A stretch of DNA of 64,000 bases from Bolinopsis microptera. Its lineage: Eukaryota; Ctenophora; Tentaculata; Lobata; Bolinopsidae. Location of the stretch: assembly GCF_026151205.1 (NCBI RefSeq), contig NC_087083.1, forward strand, positions 3,114,536 to 3,178,535, given 5' to 3'. The position numbers and the translations under genes were made by a program. Below are positions 22,387 through 36,109 of the stretch, one piece after another. Below the pieces are notes generated by a model. It saw only the letters and a list, made by a program, of their open reading frames with translations. It searched no databases and was not told the DNA's origin. Numbering within the stretch: position 1 is the first letter of the stretch; every line of letters begins with the position of its first letter.

Positions 22387-24172
22387 CTAAGTTATGTTTG
22401 TAAACAGTAAAATAACTAATTCGTCAATCATGGATATGCAGATGATCCAGTTTCTCTCTAAACTTAAACTCCGTAATATTTTAAATCGATTTACTCGCGC
22501 ATTCTTGGAAAAATAATTGCCAAACAGTTTGACGCGCGTTGCACGCCCCTGTTTGGTTTGTTTACGCGAGAATGCAATCTTCGCATTATTAGCAAAATAT
22601 TCGCATCCTTATAATTATTTGCGCGACGCAAATAAATTTTCGCTTCCTTAGGGAAATATTCGCCACCTTATAATTTATTTGCGAGAGGATTCAATTTGTG
22701 TTTTTTATGTTCGTGCAGTTCTTAGCAAAATATTTATCTGAACAAAAGCTCAAAATTTACCGAGAAATTGACCGTCTAATTAATCTATTTTGATGACTGT
22801 TTCTGACCTAAAATTGCACAAAAAATCGATTTAACTAGGTTTCAGAACCTATAAACAAATCCTTATTCCTCAAAATTTATGTTTTATAGGTAGTTAATAC
22901 GAGCAACAAACAACGCCAACATGTAGGTACCTATATTGTATTGATCCTTCGGTTCTACAGCTCTTGACCTAGGGCTGAAACCGTAAGATCGAGGCAATCC
23001 TCACCTCAACTGATCGAACTTGATCGGAGAGCAGAGTACGACAAAACACAGCAGGTAAGCAATTCATTTTTGTGACTGTTCCTCACCTGTACAACGTTGC
23101 ACGAGAAATCGATTTAAATTGGTTTTACAGCCCTAATCATGACCTACGGAGTTGAACTTAAGCTGAGACCGAAAGATCGAGGCAATCCTCACCTTCAATG
23201 ATCGAACAGGTACTACTAACATCGATCACGTGATATGACCGTAAGTTGACCCGAACTAAAGTCAACTACCTTCTGAACACGCACTGAAGTCCACCAGGGA
23301 AATATATTGAAAAATATATTTTGTCAAACTCGAAGAAAACTTCTTGTGAATTACCTAAGTTATGTTTGTAAACAGTAAAATAACTAATTCGTCAATCATG
23401 GATATGCAGATGATCCAGTTTCTCTCTAAACTTAAAACTTCGTGATATTTCAATCGATTTTACTCGAATTCTTTAAAAAATATTTGCCTAATAACGGTCT
23501 GACGCGCGTTGCACGCTCCTTTTTAGTTTGTTTACACGAGAATGAAATCTTTGCATTGTTAGCAAAATATTCGCCTCCTTATAATTTATTTGCGCGAGAG
23601 TTAAATCTACGCTTTCTTAGCAAAATATTCGCCTCCTTATGATTTATTCGCGCGAGGATTGAATATGCGCGTTTTTAAGTTCTTACTTCTTAGTAAAATA
23701 TTTATTTGAACGAAAACTCAAAATTTACCGAGAAATCGACCTTTTTATTAGCTCATTTTGATGACTGTTTCTGATCAGAAATTGCACGAAAAATCGATTT
23801 AACTAGGTTTCAGAACCTATAAACAATTCTTTATCCGTCAAAATTGATTTTTTATAGTTAATACGAGCAACAAGCAACATATATTTTGATCCTATTATAT
23901 GGTTCTACTCATGGTATGACCTAGGGAGTTTAGCTGAAACCGAAAGATCGAGGCGATCGAACAAGTAGGTACTAACACAATTTTCAGATAGAAATGTTCG
24001 TTGCAATATTATTTTTATTGCAGCTTTGCAACTTGAGCGAAGTAAAGAGCAAAGTACGAAAAAACACAGCAGGCAAGCAACTCATTTTGGTGACTATTCC
24101 TCATTTAACTGCTAACGTTGCACGAGAAATCGATTTTAGTTGGTTTTAAAGCCCAATAACGCTTTTACGCTT

Positions 24173-25947
<1,775 letters not shown>

Positions 25948-27432
25948 AAGCGTAAAAGCGTTATTGGGCTGTAAAACCAACTATAATCGATATCTCGTGC
26001 AACGTTAGCAGTTAAATGAGGAATAGTCACCAAAATGAGTTGCTTGCCTGCTGTGTTTTTTCGTACTTTGCTCTTTACGCTCAAGTTGCATAGCTGCAAT
26101 AAACATAATATTGCAACGAACATTTCTATCTGAAAATTGTGTTAGTACCTACTTGTTCGATTGCCTCGATCTTTCGGTTTCAGCTTAACTCCCTAGGTCA
26201 TATCATGAGTAGAACCATAGGATCAAAATATATGTTGCTTGTTGCTCGTATTAACTATAAAATATCAATTTTGAGGGATAAGGAATTGTTTATATGTTCT
26301 GAAACCTAGTTAAATCGATTTTTCGTGCAATTTCTGATCAGAAACAGTCATCAAAATGAGTTAATAAAAAGGTCGATTTCTCGGTAAATTTTGAGTTTTC
26401 GTTCAAATAAATATTTTGCTAAGAAGTAAGAACTTAAAAACGCGCATATTCAATCCTCGCGCGAATAAATCATAAGGAGGCGAATATATTGCTAAGAAAG
26501 CGTAGATTTAACTCTCGCGCAAATAAATTATTATTTGATCAAGTTCGATCAGTTGAGGTGAGGATTGCCTCGATCTTACGGTTTCAGCCCTAGGTCAAGA
26601 GCTGTACTTGTAGAACCGAAGGATCAATACAATATACCTACATGTTGGCGTTGCTTGTTGCTCGTATTAACTATAAAACATAAATTTTGAGGAATAAGGA
26701 TTTGTTTATAGGTTCTGAAACCTAGTTAAATCGATTTTTTGTGCAATTTTAGGTCAGAAACAGTCATCAAAATAGATTAATTAGACGGTCAATTTCTCGG
26801 TAAATTTTGAGCTTTCGTTCAGATAAATATTTTGCTAAGAACTGCACGAACATAAAAAACACAAATTGAATCCTCTCGCAAATAAATTATAAGGTGGCGA
26901 ATATTTCCCTAAGGAAGCGAAGATTTATTTGCGTCGCGCAAATAATTATAAGGATGCGAATATTTTGCTAATAATGCGAAGATTGCATTCTCGCGTAAAC
27001 AAACCAAACAGGGGCGTGCAACGCGCGTCAAACTGTTTGGCAATTATTTTTCCAAGAATGCGCGAGTAAATCGATTTAAAATATTACGGAGTTTAAGTTT
27101 AGAGAGAAACTGGATCATCTGCATATCCATGATTGACGAATTAGTTATTTTACTGTTTACAAACATAACTTAGGTAATTCACAAAAAGTTTTCTTCGAAT
27201 TTGACAAAATAGATTTTTCAATATATTTCCCTGGTGGACTTCAGTGCGTGATCTGAAGGTAGTTGACTTTAGTTCGGGTCAACTTACGGTCATATCACGT
27301 GATCGATGTCATGAGGGGTTATTCGGAATCAGCGTTCGAAAATACACCGATTGAAGTTGGTTTAAACAGTCGGGGGCCCTTGTAGAACAATCTCGAGGCG
27401 TCCATCTCTCAATCTTCAGGTATCCACTGATT

Positions 27433-27625
27433 TCACAGCAAAAATTTCTGGTCAATAACAGCATGAATCGTATAGCTCTGGGTGAATATATTCGGGGCGA
27501 CGTAAAACGTGCCGTCTGCAATCCAGTTGCTACCATGCCAGCGTAGCAAGGTTCCGGGCTGTAGAGAAGGCAACGACTCGTACATTCCGATCTGTCTTCC
27601 CGCCGAAGATAACAAAGGGCTCGTC
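27433..27625 (-). pseudogene. MULE-type transposase fragment, right arm
   Basis: This is the mirror copy of 21332-21524 with the same frame break and the same WIADGTFYVAP motif. Identical lesions in both arms mean the palindrome formed after the gene had already decayed, or that the arms are kept alike by gene conversion. Confidence 0.65.
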
Positions 27626-29159
27626 CCGTCTCGTGGAGGTGCATGTAGAAGGAAGGAGGAATTCTTCTGAGGTCTTCGCTTCAGAGTGCTGTGCAGATCC
27701 GGACGCCTTGGCTCTACTGCCTTGGGCTGTTCAGCAGCTTTCCGCTTCAGTGCATGCTCGGCTCACATCCTTGGATACGAGAACCAGCCCCTTTTGGACC
27801 TGGCTCACGTCCGTTATGTGAACACATGCCGAGAGCTCAAACACTTCTCAAACACAACTACTTACTAAACTGTCATGTGAATAATATGGATCACATCACA
27901 AATGATACGTCACTGATTGGGCCATGTCATGTGACCTAGCTGTGGGAGGCCGGAATGAGAGGTTCCTAGTTGTCGGTCACCGCTAAGTTCTAACACTAAA
28001 GTTCGCTAGGTAGATTCGCTACTGTCCAATTGTTTAAATTTTGTTGTTTCTAGCGGAGTAAAGTATAAGTCATCTGTCATAGGTACCGCACTCTAGTTCG
28101 GAAAATGATGTTTTGTTAAACAAATCGAAGCGGTTACTGTTAGGTAGGTAGTCGTACTCGTACACAGTTATAATTAACAAGTTAACATCAACTAAAGTTT
28201 AATTGGTAAATATAAACACACTTTAACTTTGAGCGTGTGTTTTAGACCTCATTATAACCGGCATTAGTGCAATAATTCGTACTGTGGTTTGATATTTGAT
28301 GAAGTTTAGATTTTTAACTGCTAACACTATAAAAGTAATCTTTCGCACTACACTGACTACAGTATGTGTCGCACTACAATCCAGGTAGCGAACTCTATTA
28401 TATTCAGTGCGACACAATATCCTATCTTATTTCCAAGTTCAGGTCAGATCCTATCCTTCTTTTGGATTATAAACTCATCAAGTGATTCGTCAGGCCGGTT
28501 CACGTTACTTATTTCGAAGTGATCTTGTGGACGCGATTCGTCGGTCACGTTATGTATTTCGATCCACTGATCATAATTCGGGTCAGTTCAATCCACGTAT
28601 ACAGTATGTGATCCACTGCAGAGTCGTAAGCAGCATATGATCCTAATTCCTATCACAAATGAAGTTATGTAAAATATAAGGTGGCAAAGATTTTTCTAAG
28701 AAAGCGTAGATTTAACTCTCCCGCAAATAAATTATAAGGTGGCGAATATTTTGCTAAGAAAGCGTAGATTTAACTCTCGCGCAAATAAATTATAAGGTGG
28801 CGAATATTTTGCTAAGAAAGCGTAGATTTAACTCTCGCGCAAATAAATTATAAGGAGGCGAATATTTTGCTAAGAATGCGAAGATTTCATTCTCGTGTAA
28901 ACAAACTAAAAAGGAGCGTGCAGCGCGCGTCAGACCGTTTGGCAAATATTTTGCTAAGAATGCGCATTTTCCTAACGTAAAATTCGCCTCCTTATGAAAT
29001 ATTTGCATCATCACGCGCAGCCTGGCAAATACATCATAACACGGCGCATATTTTGCTAAGATGGCAAATATTTCGTTAGCGCGGCAATTATTTGCGTAAT
29101 ATGGCAATGTTGCAACCCGGGAGGGGGCTTATTACTCAATTAGTAATATAGTATGTGTA

Positions 29160-29313
29160 TAGCTCTCATCTATTGATGTGAAACGCTCAGTCGTCCATTA
29201 TCAATATCAGGTTGATTTGCATGTTGCTTCTTTGGACGATATGTCCACGCAACTGTCAAATCTGTAAATTATATACCACTACCACAACTTGGCAACAAAC
29301 AATCAACTTCCAT
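29160..29313 (-). pseudogene. Ig-like exon remnant, locus A copy 1
   Basis: The reading MEVDCLLPSCGSG is broken by a stop, then DLTVAWTYRPKKQHANQPDI and DNGRLSVSHQ follow before another stop. The Cys, the Trp in LTVAW and the GRLSV strand resemble a V-type Ig domain. The resemblance is weak and rests on comparison with the cleaner copy at 32964-33125. Confidence 0.3.
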
Positions 29314-29887
29314 ATCGGGCTCGTAACAAAATAAAAACAGCAGCTGGTCACACTAAACCTCATAAGGTCTCAGAGCAGAGCAGTGAATACGTTGGTACGT
29401 GATCTGCACAGCTGTCAAGATGATTTGTCACACGAACCTAACATTTCGACGGATAACGGTTATGAGGGCAGCCGGGATGACAGTTATCTGAAACTGAAAG
29501 TGGAATAATTGTCACCCCGCCCACGTTATTTAGATATATATACTTATATAGCGTGTGGCTCCTTATTGCGGAACACGATATTATAGTACCTTTCAGATAA
29601 TCAATGCGATTAGTTTTTTAATCGCATCGACTATGTTTTTGGTTGCTCTCAAAACAGTGCGATTAGTTTCGTAATCGCACTCCCTGTCCGGTCACAAGTT
29701 TCATTTAACTTGGAGGAGGAAAAACGGACCAAAAATCGTGAATGTATAAAATACGATTACACCAGTTTACCAGTTATTGCACATGGCTGCGCCTCGTGAA
29801 ATATCCGCAATAATCAAACTCAGCTGCACCTCCTGCAAATGCAATTAATAATGTAATCGCATTATACGCAGTTAGATTAGAGTAATA

Positions 29888-30170
29888 GTATACAATTAAA
29901 ACTATCCTTTTCGTACGTGCAGCTCAACCAAGTATTGGCCTCATATTTTACATCTTTCATTTAAAATTACAAGTATAGTTAAACTGGATCTTACATTTGT
30001 ATCTTAAGGTCCATGCTGTTTTACTATTTGTGTTATACCCCGAGCAATGCAAAAATATTTTGGTCAAAGTTGACATCGCAAACTGTGCCTCCTTTGTAAA
30101 GGAGTAATCCAGAACTACCACTATTTGGCCCCCCGAAAACCTCGCCGAACCTCCACGCGGTGTGGTGTGG
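29888..30170 (-). pseudogene. SRCR domain remnant, locus A copy 1
   Basis: The N-terminal half (about 30040-30170) reads RFGEVFGGPNSGSSGLLLY then KGGTVCDVNFDQN, close to the scavenger-receptor cysteine-rich pattern 'GG.n...G.L.y..GTVCDd.Fd.n'. The C-terminal half (about 29888-29963) reads MKDVKYEANTWLSCTYEK then DSFNC, matching 'l.DV.C....W.SC.......C'. The two halves are separated by about 80 bp, plausibly an intron. The residues after FDQN do not continue the domain and the final strand is lost, so it is decayed. Confidence 0.55.
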
Positions 30171-30351
30171 GTGGCTCATACGGGAGGTGCATGGGTTTAA
30201 CTTAAAACCGTCTATACAACAAAGAAAAGAATATAATAGCCTTCACAGACACTAACTTAGAACCGCAGCATAACCGCTCTTTCCCACAGGTAAATAACTA
30301 ACATGACCCATCATTAATATTGCATACTCATAGTCAAACGATTTGCAAATA

Positions 30352-31979
30352 ATTTGAATTGTAGTTGACGAAGTGAGAGTCTCCACTCAGTGTGTTAAAA
30401 CATAATTCTTTGTCGACGTTTCGGCTACATGCCTTTGTCATAGACAGGACGTATTGATAACTTACATAGCTGCAAAGTTACAATGTTAAAATAATCTATT
30501 AATATTACGAAATATTACAACAACAAATACCATCTTGAAACCCATACAATTAACAAGTGACAACGCGAATCAACCACGTACTCATCACATAAAACCACAT
30601 ACCCCAAATACAATCGGAAAAAATCGCGAAACAACGATCACAGAGGTTAGATTTTTCCTTATTTGTTAAACCAACCAGCCAGGACATATTCCTAAATTAT
30701 GCCTCTGCTCACCCTCGTAGAACGATTCTGAACTCAGCCAAAAATGATATCAGAAGGGCTATCAATAATAGCTCCACACCTGAACTACAAGATCTCAGTA
30801 TCAACAGAATAGCAGATATGCTAAAGAAGAATAGTTTCCCTCCTAATATTGTCAAGAAACTTATTCAAGAAACACAGAATTCACTGGATAAACAAGATAC
30901 GCCTAAAAAGAACTCAAAAATAGCTTACTTATCATTACCTTATATAAATGAACAGACGTGTCGAAAAGTCTACTATACTCTAAGGAATCAAAACCTCTTG
31001 GATTCCACCAGGGTAACATTCACATCAGGACAACGTCTCATGGAAGCATTAACAAGATCTAGCCTACAGCAAACAAAATATAAAAAACAAAGTGACAGCA
31101 AATGCTACCAGTGCGATAAATCCTGCATGATCAAAAATATTTGCTACCAATTAATATGCCAGATATGTAATAAGTCCTACATTGGGGAAACTCGTAGGTT
31201 TAAAAGAAGTAGAGCCTGGGAACATTACAAATCAGTAAGGGATGGCAACAAATCTACGGCCATGGGAAAGCACTACCTAGAGGAGCATGCAGACATTTCA
31301 TTGCCAAACATACCGTTTCGGTTTATAGTTCGCAAAAGATGCAAAGATTATGTGGACCGTCAATTGTGGCAGTCGGTTCTAATAAAACGTGAAAACCCAG
31401 AAATAAACACTCATTTGTCTGAGTCCGTAAATGAAGGTGATTGGACAAAATATACTTGGAAGTTAATGTAATATTGAACTTATTAACCTAAATAATTTTT
31501 GATTACTCAGTTTTATGAAGTCCGAGCTATCTTGGTAAAATGTTTGTAGTACTATGAGGTTGTTCACGGCTTGATGCGGTGTGGATTCTTTTAGCCGTTA
31601 TATAATGTTTCTTTTGAAAAAAAACAAAAAAAAACAAAAAACAAATTTGTGATCGTTTGTTTCGCGATTTTTTCCGATTGTATTTGGGTATGTGGTTTTA
31701 TGTGATGAGTACGTGGTTGATTCGCGTTGTCACTTGTTAATTGTATGGGATTCAAGATGTTATTTGTTGTTGTAATATTTCGTAATATTAATAGATTATT
31801 TTAACATTGTAACTTTGCAGCTATGTAAGTTATCAATACGTCCTGTCTATGACAAAGGCATGTAGCCGAAAAGTCGACAAAGAATTATGTTTTAACACAC
31901 TGAGTGGAGACTCTCACTTCGTCAACTACAATTCAAATTAAATGATTGACCCACTCATAAGAGCAAAAAAAGATTACCA
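30352..31979 (+). mobile_element. Penelope-like element 1, truncated, with inverted terminal repeats
   Basis: It is flanked by 12-bp target duplications gatttgcaaata (30340-30351 and 31980-31991). The locus B paralogue at 55915-55950 lacks it. About 290 bp at each end are inverted copies, including the block ttgtcgacgtttcggctaca. The core encodes the C-terminal part of the Penelope polyprotein. Confidence 0.85.
30644..31471 (+). CDS. Penelope-like polyprotein, C-terminal part with GIY-YIG endonuclease
   Basis: The open frame is 5'-truncated and enters at RLDFSLFVKPTSQDIFLNYA inside the end of the reverse transcriptase region. The rest matches residues 50-324 of the copy at 37254-38228. A Cys-rich segment (KCYQCDKSC) precedes the GIY-YIG-type nuclease: YQLICQICNKSYIGET with RRFKRSR and WEH after it. 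Penelope-like enzymes normally couple RT to this nuclease. Here the RT catalytic core is absent, so this copy is not autonomous. It has an Arg in place of Gly in GETRRF. Confidence 0.85.
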   Translation, partial: RLDFSLFVKPTSQDIFLNYASAHPRRTILNSAKNDIRRAINNSSTPELQDLSINRIADMLKKNSFPPNIVKKLIQETQNSLDKQDTPKKNSKIAYLSLPYINEQTCRKVYYTLRNQNLLDSTRVTFTSGQRLMEALTRSSLQQTKYKKQSDSKCYQCDKSCMIKNICYQLICQICNKSYIGETRRFKRSRAWEHYKSVRDGNKSTAMGKHYLEEHADISLPNIPFRFIVRKRCKDYVDRQLWQSVLIKRENPEINTHLSESVNEGDWTKYTWKLM

Positions 31980-32153
31980 GATTTGCAAATAAGCAAATAC
32001 TAGTAGGCCACGACCGCTCCTGGAAATCCCTGTCTCTCCGTCCTTAACCGATGGAGTTGCACCAGGTGCGGTGGTAACACTAACAGAGCTTCAAGACTCC
32101 TCATGGAGTCTGTTGCCGATATCTATCGTGACTAATATGAATATGGTATTTAC

Positions 32154-32219
32154 CTTGGGAGTCTTTCTCCACAGCAGCACGAGTTGGAGAAGTTAGAGGG
32201 ACGCGCTGAGAAGCAGGTC
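32154..32219 (-). CDS. Locus A linker exon (Ser/Pro-rich), phase 1-1
   Basis: This 66-bp exon lies between an acceptor (ttttcaaaatgcag) and a donor (gtaaatacc). It reads PASQRVPLTSPTRAAVEKDS with a final Gln. Both ends are phase 1. The intron border (aaaataagtatt before, gtaaatac after) is shared with the linker exons at 35469 and 56189. It is likely an extracellular stalk segment. Confidence 0.6.
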
Positions 32220-32438
32220 CTGCATTTTGAAAAATAAGTATTGTTTAAAAGTAGTTGAGTTATAAAACTAAAAGTAATAAATTCAGAAAACTTTCTTTGT
32301 GGGAGTAGTTGATCATCATTTGTTGAAAGTCATAACACTATAAAATTTTCGCGACAATTATAAAGTTGTTAGCTATCATACAAAATATTTAGATATGATT
32401 TGATAGAAACTTTACAAATAAGTTTGTAGACACTCAAC

Positions 32439-32573
32439 CTGACACTGGGCAGTTTGTTTCATCTGATCCATCGATACAACTCGTATAACCATCACATCGC
32501 CAGCTATCCTTAATACATTGCACGCCGTTCGAGCACCCCCAATATCCATATCTGCACTCTGATCCGTCTATAG
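32439..32573 (-). CDS. Locus A LDL-receptor class A exon (LDLa-8, nearest the membrane)
   Basis: It encodes one complete LDLa module with six Cys: [20 protein letters not shown] then [17 protein letters not shown]. The calcium-binding SDE motif is intact. The exon is phase 1 at both ends, with acceptor ...tatag or an in-frame alternative cccacag 6 bp upstream, and donor gttgag. LDLa modules bind ligands through calcium-dependent acidic sites. Confidence 0.8.
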
Positions 32574-32712
32574 CTGTGGGAATAGTTGATCATCATTTGT
32601 TGAAAATCATAACACTATAACATTTTCGCGACAATTATAAAGTTATAAGCTATCATAAAAATTTAAATATGATTTGATAGAAACTTTACAAATAAGTTTG
32701 TAGACACTCAAC

Positions 32713-32844
32713 CTGGCTCTGGGCAGTTTGTTTCATCTGATCCATCGTAACAATGGGTATAAACATCACATCTCCAGCTATCCTTAATACATTGCCAACC
32801 GTTCGAGCACTTCCAATATCCTTTTGGGCAGTACACTGATCCAT
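32713..32844 (-). CDS. Locus A LDLa exon (LDLa-7)
   Basis: A complete six-Cys module reads YCPKGYWKCSNGWQCIKDSW then [17 protein letters not shown]. It is a close tandem relative of 32439-32573, including flanking intron sequence (taaagttataagctatcata), so the two arose by a recent exon duplication. Phase 1-1, acceptor cccacag, donor gttgag. Confidence 0.8.
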
Positions 32845-32963
32845 CTGTGGGAGTAGTTGATCATCATTCATTGAAAGGCATAACACTATAACATTTTTTT
32901 TGCGAGTAATATACTCCTCGCAGCGTTATTTTATCTTAGAAATTACAGAAGAACTATTAGTAT

Positions 32964-33125
32964 TTAGTATGTAATAGCTCTCATTAATTGGTGTGAAACG
33001 CTCAGTCGTCCATTATCAATATCAGGTTGATTTGCATGTTGATTCTTGGGACGATTTGTCCACGCAACTGTTAAATCTTTAAATGTACCACTACCACAAC
33101 TTGGCAACAAACAATGAACTTCCAT
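32964..33125 (-). pseudogene. Ig-like exon candidate, locus A copy 2
   Basis: A 53-codon open frame reads MEVHCLLPSCGSGTFKDLTV, AWTNRPKNQHANQPDIDNGR, LSVSHQL. Cys, the core Trp and the GRLSV strand suggest a V-type Ig fold. In another frame downstream, RFTPINESYYILNTNSSSVI and RCEEY look like the missing C-terminal strands, so an indel probably separates the halves. No convincing splice borders were found. Confidence 0.3.
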
Positions 33126-33469
33126 ATCGGGCCCGTAACAAAATAAAAACAGCGACTGGTCACACTAAGGCTAGACATAGGGTCTCAGCTCAGAGCAGTG
33201 AACACTAAAAAGGGAATACGTTGGTACGTGATCTGTGTCTGTCAAGATGATTCTTTCTTGTGATTTGCTCGCGGTGCAATCACTCGAACCTAACATTTTG
33301 ACGGATAACGGGTACGAGGGCGGTTATCCGAGATAATTGTCACCCCGCCCCCGTAGCCCTAGCGTGTGTCTACTTTATATTGACACTATAAGACTATATT
33401 ATTGAGCTATATCATTACACTGATCTTGCAACTAAATCGCATTATGCGCAGTTAGATTAGCGTATAGAA

Positions 33470-33760
33470 CTATCCTTTTCGTACGCGTGCAGTTCGGCCA
33501 AGGTTTGCCCTCACATTTTACATTTTTCATTTTGATAATGTAGTTAGTCTTAATCTGTTATTAGCTTATTTGTATCCTGAGGTCCATGCTGTTTTACTAT
33601 CTGTATACACGAGCAATGCACAAATAGCGTCCGCAGCATTTTTCTTCATATTTGTCATCGCAAACTCATGTGCCTCCTTGGCTCCTTTGTAAAGGAGTCG
33701 AGTAATCGGAATCCAGAACTACCACTATAAAGTCCATTTTCGCCACCCCGAACCTCCACG
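33470..33760 (-). pseudogene. SRCR domain remnant, locus A copy 2
   Basis: Pieces in different frames give GLYSGSSG, VCDDKYEE and NAADAICALLVY in the N-terminal half and KMKNVKCEGKPWPNCT in the C-terminal half. VCDD and NAADAIC are diagnostic of SRCR domains and are better preserved here than in copy 1. At least two 1-bp indels and a stop break the frame. Confidence 0.5.
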
Positions 33761-33949
33761 CGGTGTGGGGTGGGTGGCTCAAACGGGAGGTGCATGGGTT
33801 TAACTTAACCGTCTATACAACAAAGAAAAGAATCTAATAGACACTAACTTAGAACCGCAGCATAACCTCTCTTTCCCACAGGTAAATAACTAGCACCCAC
33901 CCGGAACATTGCATGTACTCATACCAGTTGCAAATAGCAAGATATAATA

Positions 33950-34312
33950 GATATAACAGATATATATATATATATATATACTAGTGTAACCCGGCCTACG
34001 GCCGGGATTTCACTGCCGCAGTTAAAAAGAGTAGGAGTAATTACCCGCTGAGTCAAAACCCGCATTAGGTGACCCAATAATTTCTTAAACAATAATCTCA
34101 TAATCAGTTATTTCTTGTGGATAATTAAGTCATTATTAGCCATGAGGCACCACACTCCATGATCATAAGGTCTGAACACCGAGTATTACACCTCATCACT
34201 CCCGTCTTGAACCGCTTTCTATTTTTATTTAAATCGTTATAGAAATTAACCCTTGTTAACTCCGCACCACACCCGCATATTATATTTGAAAACACGCATA
34301 ACATTGTCGTAT

Positions 34313-34348
<36 letters not shown>

Positions 34349-34860
34349 GTCCAAACAGACCCCAAACACTAACAGTCCCCCCTCCCCTAATAAGCTTAAG
34401 GTATAACATTACAGCGAATCTTCCGGGCTAATCCAATTATGACGCTACTTAAATGCAGCTATAACATATTACACAGTAATGAGAGAGAGAGAGAGCAAGC
34501 CCCGTAACTCTTGCCGTTCTGCTCAAGCAATTTTATGTAACATTTGTGGTACAAAACCATCAATTGAACCACTTACCACCGGCCGATTTAAAAAAAATTT
34601 CTTATGGGCTTCATCAGAGTTTTGTCGACACTATACCGAAAAAATCAGTCCCGTAACTCTTACCGTTTTTTTTGTATAACCGACCGGAAATTACACACGG
34701 ACAGACAGACAGACAGACAGACACACAGACACACACACATTCTGGTGTTATTAAGGTGATATATATATCAGAAGAGACAACTGTTATATCTGTTATATCT
34801 GTTATTTCTGTTATATCTGTTATATCTGTTATAACAGATATAATAATATGGTATATAGTA
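33950..34860. mobile_element. Short non-autonomous retroelement-like insertion
   Basis: It starts after an (AT)n tract with ctagtgtaacccggcctacg followed by gccggg, and ends with cagacagacagacagacaga and a gttatatct repeat tract. This layout (GC hairpin at the head, cagacaga block near the tail, microsatellite end) resembles short non-LTR-derived elements seen in many invertebrates. A (CT)n tract lies at 34316-34343. No coding frame. It separates the SRCR remnant from the linker exon at 34866. Confidence 0.4.
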
Positions 34861-34865
34861 TATAC

Positions 34866-34955
34866 CTCGGGAGTAACTCTCACTAGAATAAGTTATTGAC
34901 CATGTCGTATAACTCGGAGAAGTTGTCGTCAAATAAGGTAAAGTAACACCCGGAT
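34866..34955 (-). CDS. Locus A linker exon (Ser/Thr-rich), phase 1-1
   Basis: This 90-bp exon (acceptor tatttttcag, donor gtatatac) reads PGVTLPYLTTTSPSYTTWSI then TYSSESYSR. It is dense in Ser/Thr and probably an O-glycosylated stalk. PGxTL at the start is shared with the linkers at 45527 (PGFTL) and 56189 (PGFTSTL). Confidence 0.6.
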
Positions 34956-35468
34956 CTGAAAAATAAGTATTATTTTAAAAGTAGTTAAGTTATAAAAGTA
35001 ATAAATTTAGAACACTTTCTCTGTGGGAGCAGTTGATCACCATTAATTGAAAATCATAACACTATAAAATTTTGGCGACGATTATAAGTTATCATAAAAA
35101 TACGATTTGATAGAAAATTTACAAATAAGTTTGTAGAACTTGTTTAATTCAAATTATCGTGCAAAATAACTTTGCGCAGGTATGAACGTGGGCGATAACA
35201 GTGCGCTCGCTCGCAGGCACGACGGTTGCAAAACTACCATATATACAACAACAAAAAACCTCGTTTGCTAACCATTTTCCTTGACTCTTTTGTGCCTTCT
35301 GCACTTTGAGTCATGGATCGGGAAAAAATGTAAATATGATTTGATAGAAAATTTACAAATAAGTTTGTAGACACTCAACCTGCAGCGTGTGTCAAGGTAA
35401 CAGAGCTCTAAGACTCCAGAAGTCTGTTGCCGATATCTATGATTAATATGAATATATATGGTATTTAC

Positions 35469-35528
35469 CTTGGGGGTCGTCCAAGAAAGAGGTCGTCCAA
35501 GAAGGAGAAAAAGGGAAAGAAGATGATC
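35469..35528 (-). CDS. Locus A linker exon, phase 1-1
   Basis: This 60-bp exon (acceptor aaaatgcag, donor gtaaatac) reads SSSFPFSPSWTTSFLDDPQ. Its intron borders match the linker at 32154, so it is a duplicated stalk module. Confidence 0.55.
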
Positions 35529-35729
35529 CTGCATTTTGAAAAATAAGTATTATTATAAAAGTAGTTGAGTTGTAAAAGTAATAAATTCAGGAAACTTTCT
35601 TTGTGGGAGTAGTTGATCATCATTTGTTGAAAATCGACATTTTCGCGACAATTATAAAGCTATAAGCTATTATACAAATTGTAATACGATTTGATAGCAA
35701 ATTTACAAATAAGTTTGTAGACACTCAAC

Positions 35730-35858
35730 CTAGCTCTGAGCAGTTTGTTTCATCTGATCCATCGTAACAATCCGTATCACCATCACATCTGCCATCCACA
35801 TGTATACATTGCTCACCGTCCGCGCACTTCTCCGTATCATTTCCTTGGCATTCTCTCT
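35730..35858 (-). CDS. Locus A LDLa exon (LDLa-6)
   Basis: A complete module reads RECQGNDTEKCADGEQCIHV then [17 protein letters not shown]. Six Cys and a canonical acidic calcium site. Phase 1-1, acceptor ctgacacag, donor gttgag. Confidence 0.8.
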   Translation of the reverse strand, partial: RENAKEMIRRSARTVSNVYMWMADVMVIRIVTMDQMKQTAQS

Positions 35859-35986
35859 CTGTGTCAGTAGTTGATAATTATTCGTTGAATAAAGGCATAA
35901 CACTATAGAATTTTTGTAACAATAATATGTTATTATAAAAATACAATTTCATAGAAAATTCACAAATATGATTGTAAATACTCAAC

Positions 35987-36109
35987 CTGAGCAGTTTGTT
36001 TGATCTGACCCATCGTTACATTTTGTATCTCCAGAACATACAAAGGAGGCGTGGAAACATTGCTCACCGTCCGCGCACTTCTCCATGCCATTTCCTTGGC
36101 ATTCTCTCT
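35987..36109 (-). CDS. Locus A LDLa exon (LDLa-5)
   Basis: It reads RECQGNGMEKCADGEQCFHA then VCSGDTKCNDGSDQTNC. All six Cys are present but SDE is SDQ, losing one acidic calcium ligand. The flanks are nearly identical to LDLa-3 at 38510, so the pair arose by duplication, later separated by the Penelope-like insertion at 36201. Confidence 0.8.

Larger units (their letters stand above)
29136..30339. repeat. Segmental duplication, copy 1 (partner 32955-33945)
   Basis: About 1 kb is shared in direct orientation with 32955-33945, including the blocks cagtcgtccattatcaatat and ggaggtgcatgggtttaact. Each copy carries one Ig-like and one SRCR remnant on the minus strand. Copy 1 is interrupted at its left end by the palindromic element and at its right end by a Penelope-like element. 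Confidence 0.85.
32955..33945. repeat. Segmental duplication, copy 2 (partner 29136-30339)
   Basis: This is the uninterrupted copy. It provides the empty site for the 9.4-kb palindromic element (near 32956). Confidence 0.85.

Noticed and set aside
30125-30200. tRNA-like stretch (gtggctcatacgggaggtgc and gggttt)
   Set aside because: No cloverleaf can be drawn, and the complement encodes the SRCR remnant.
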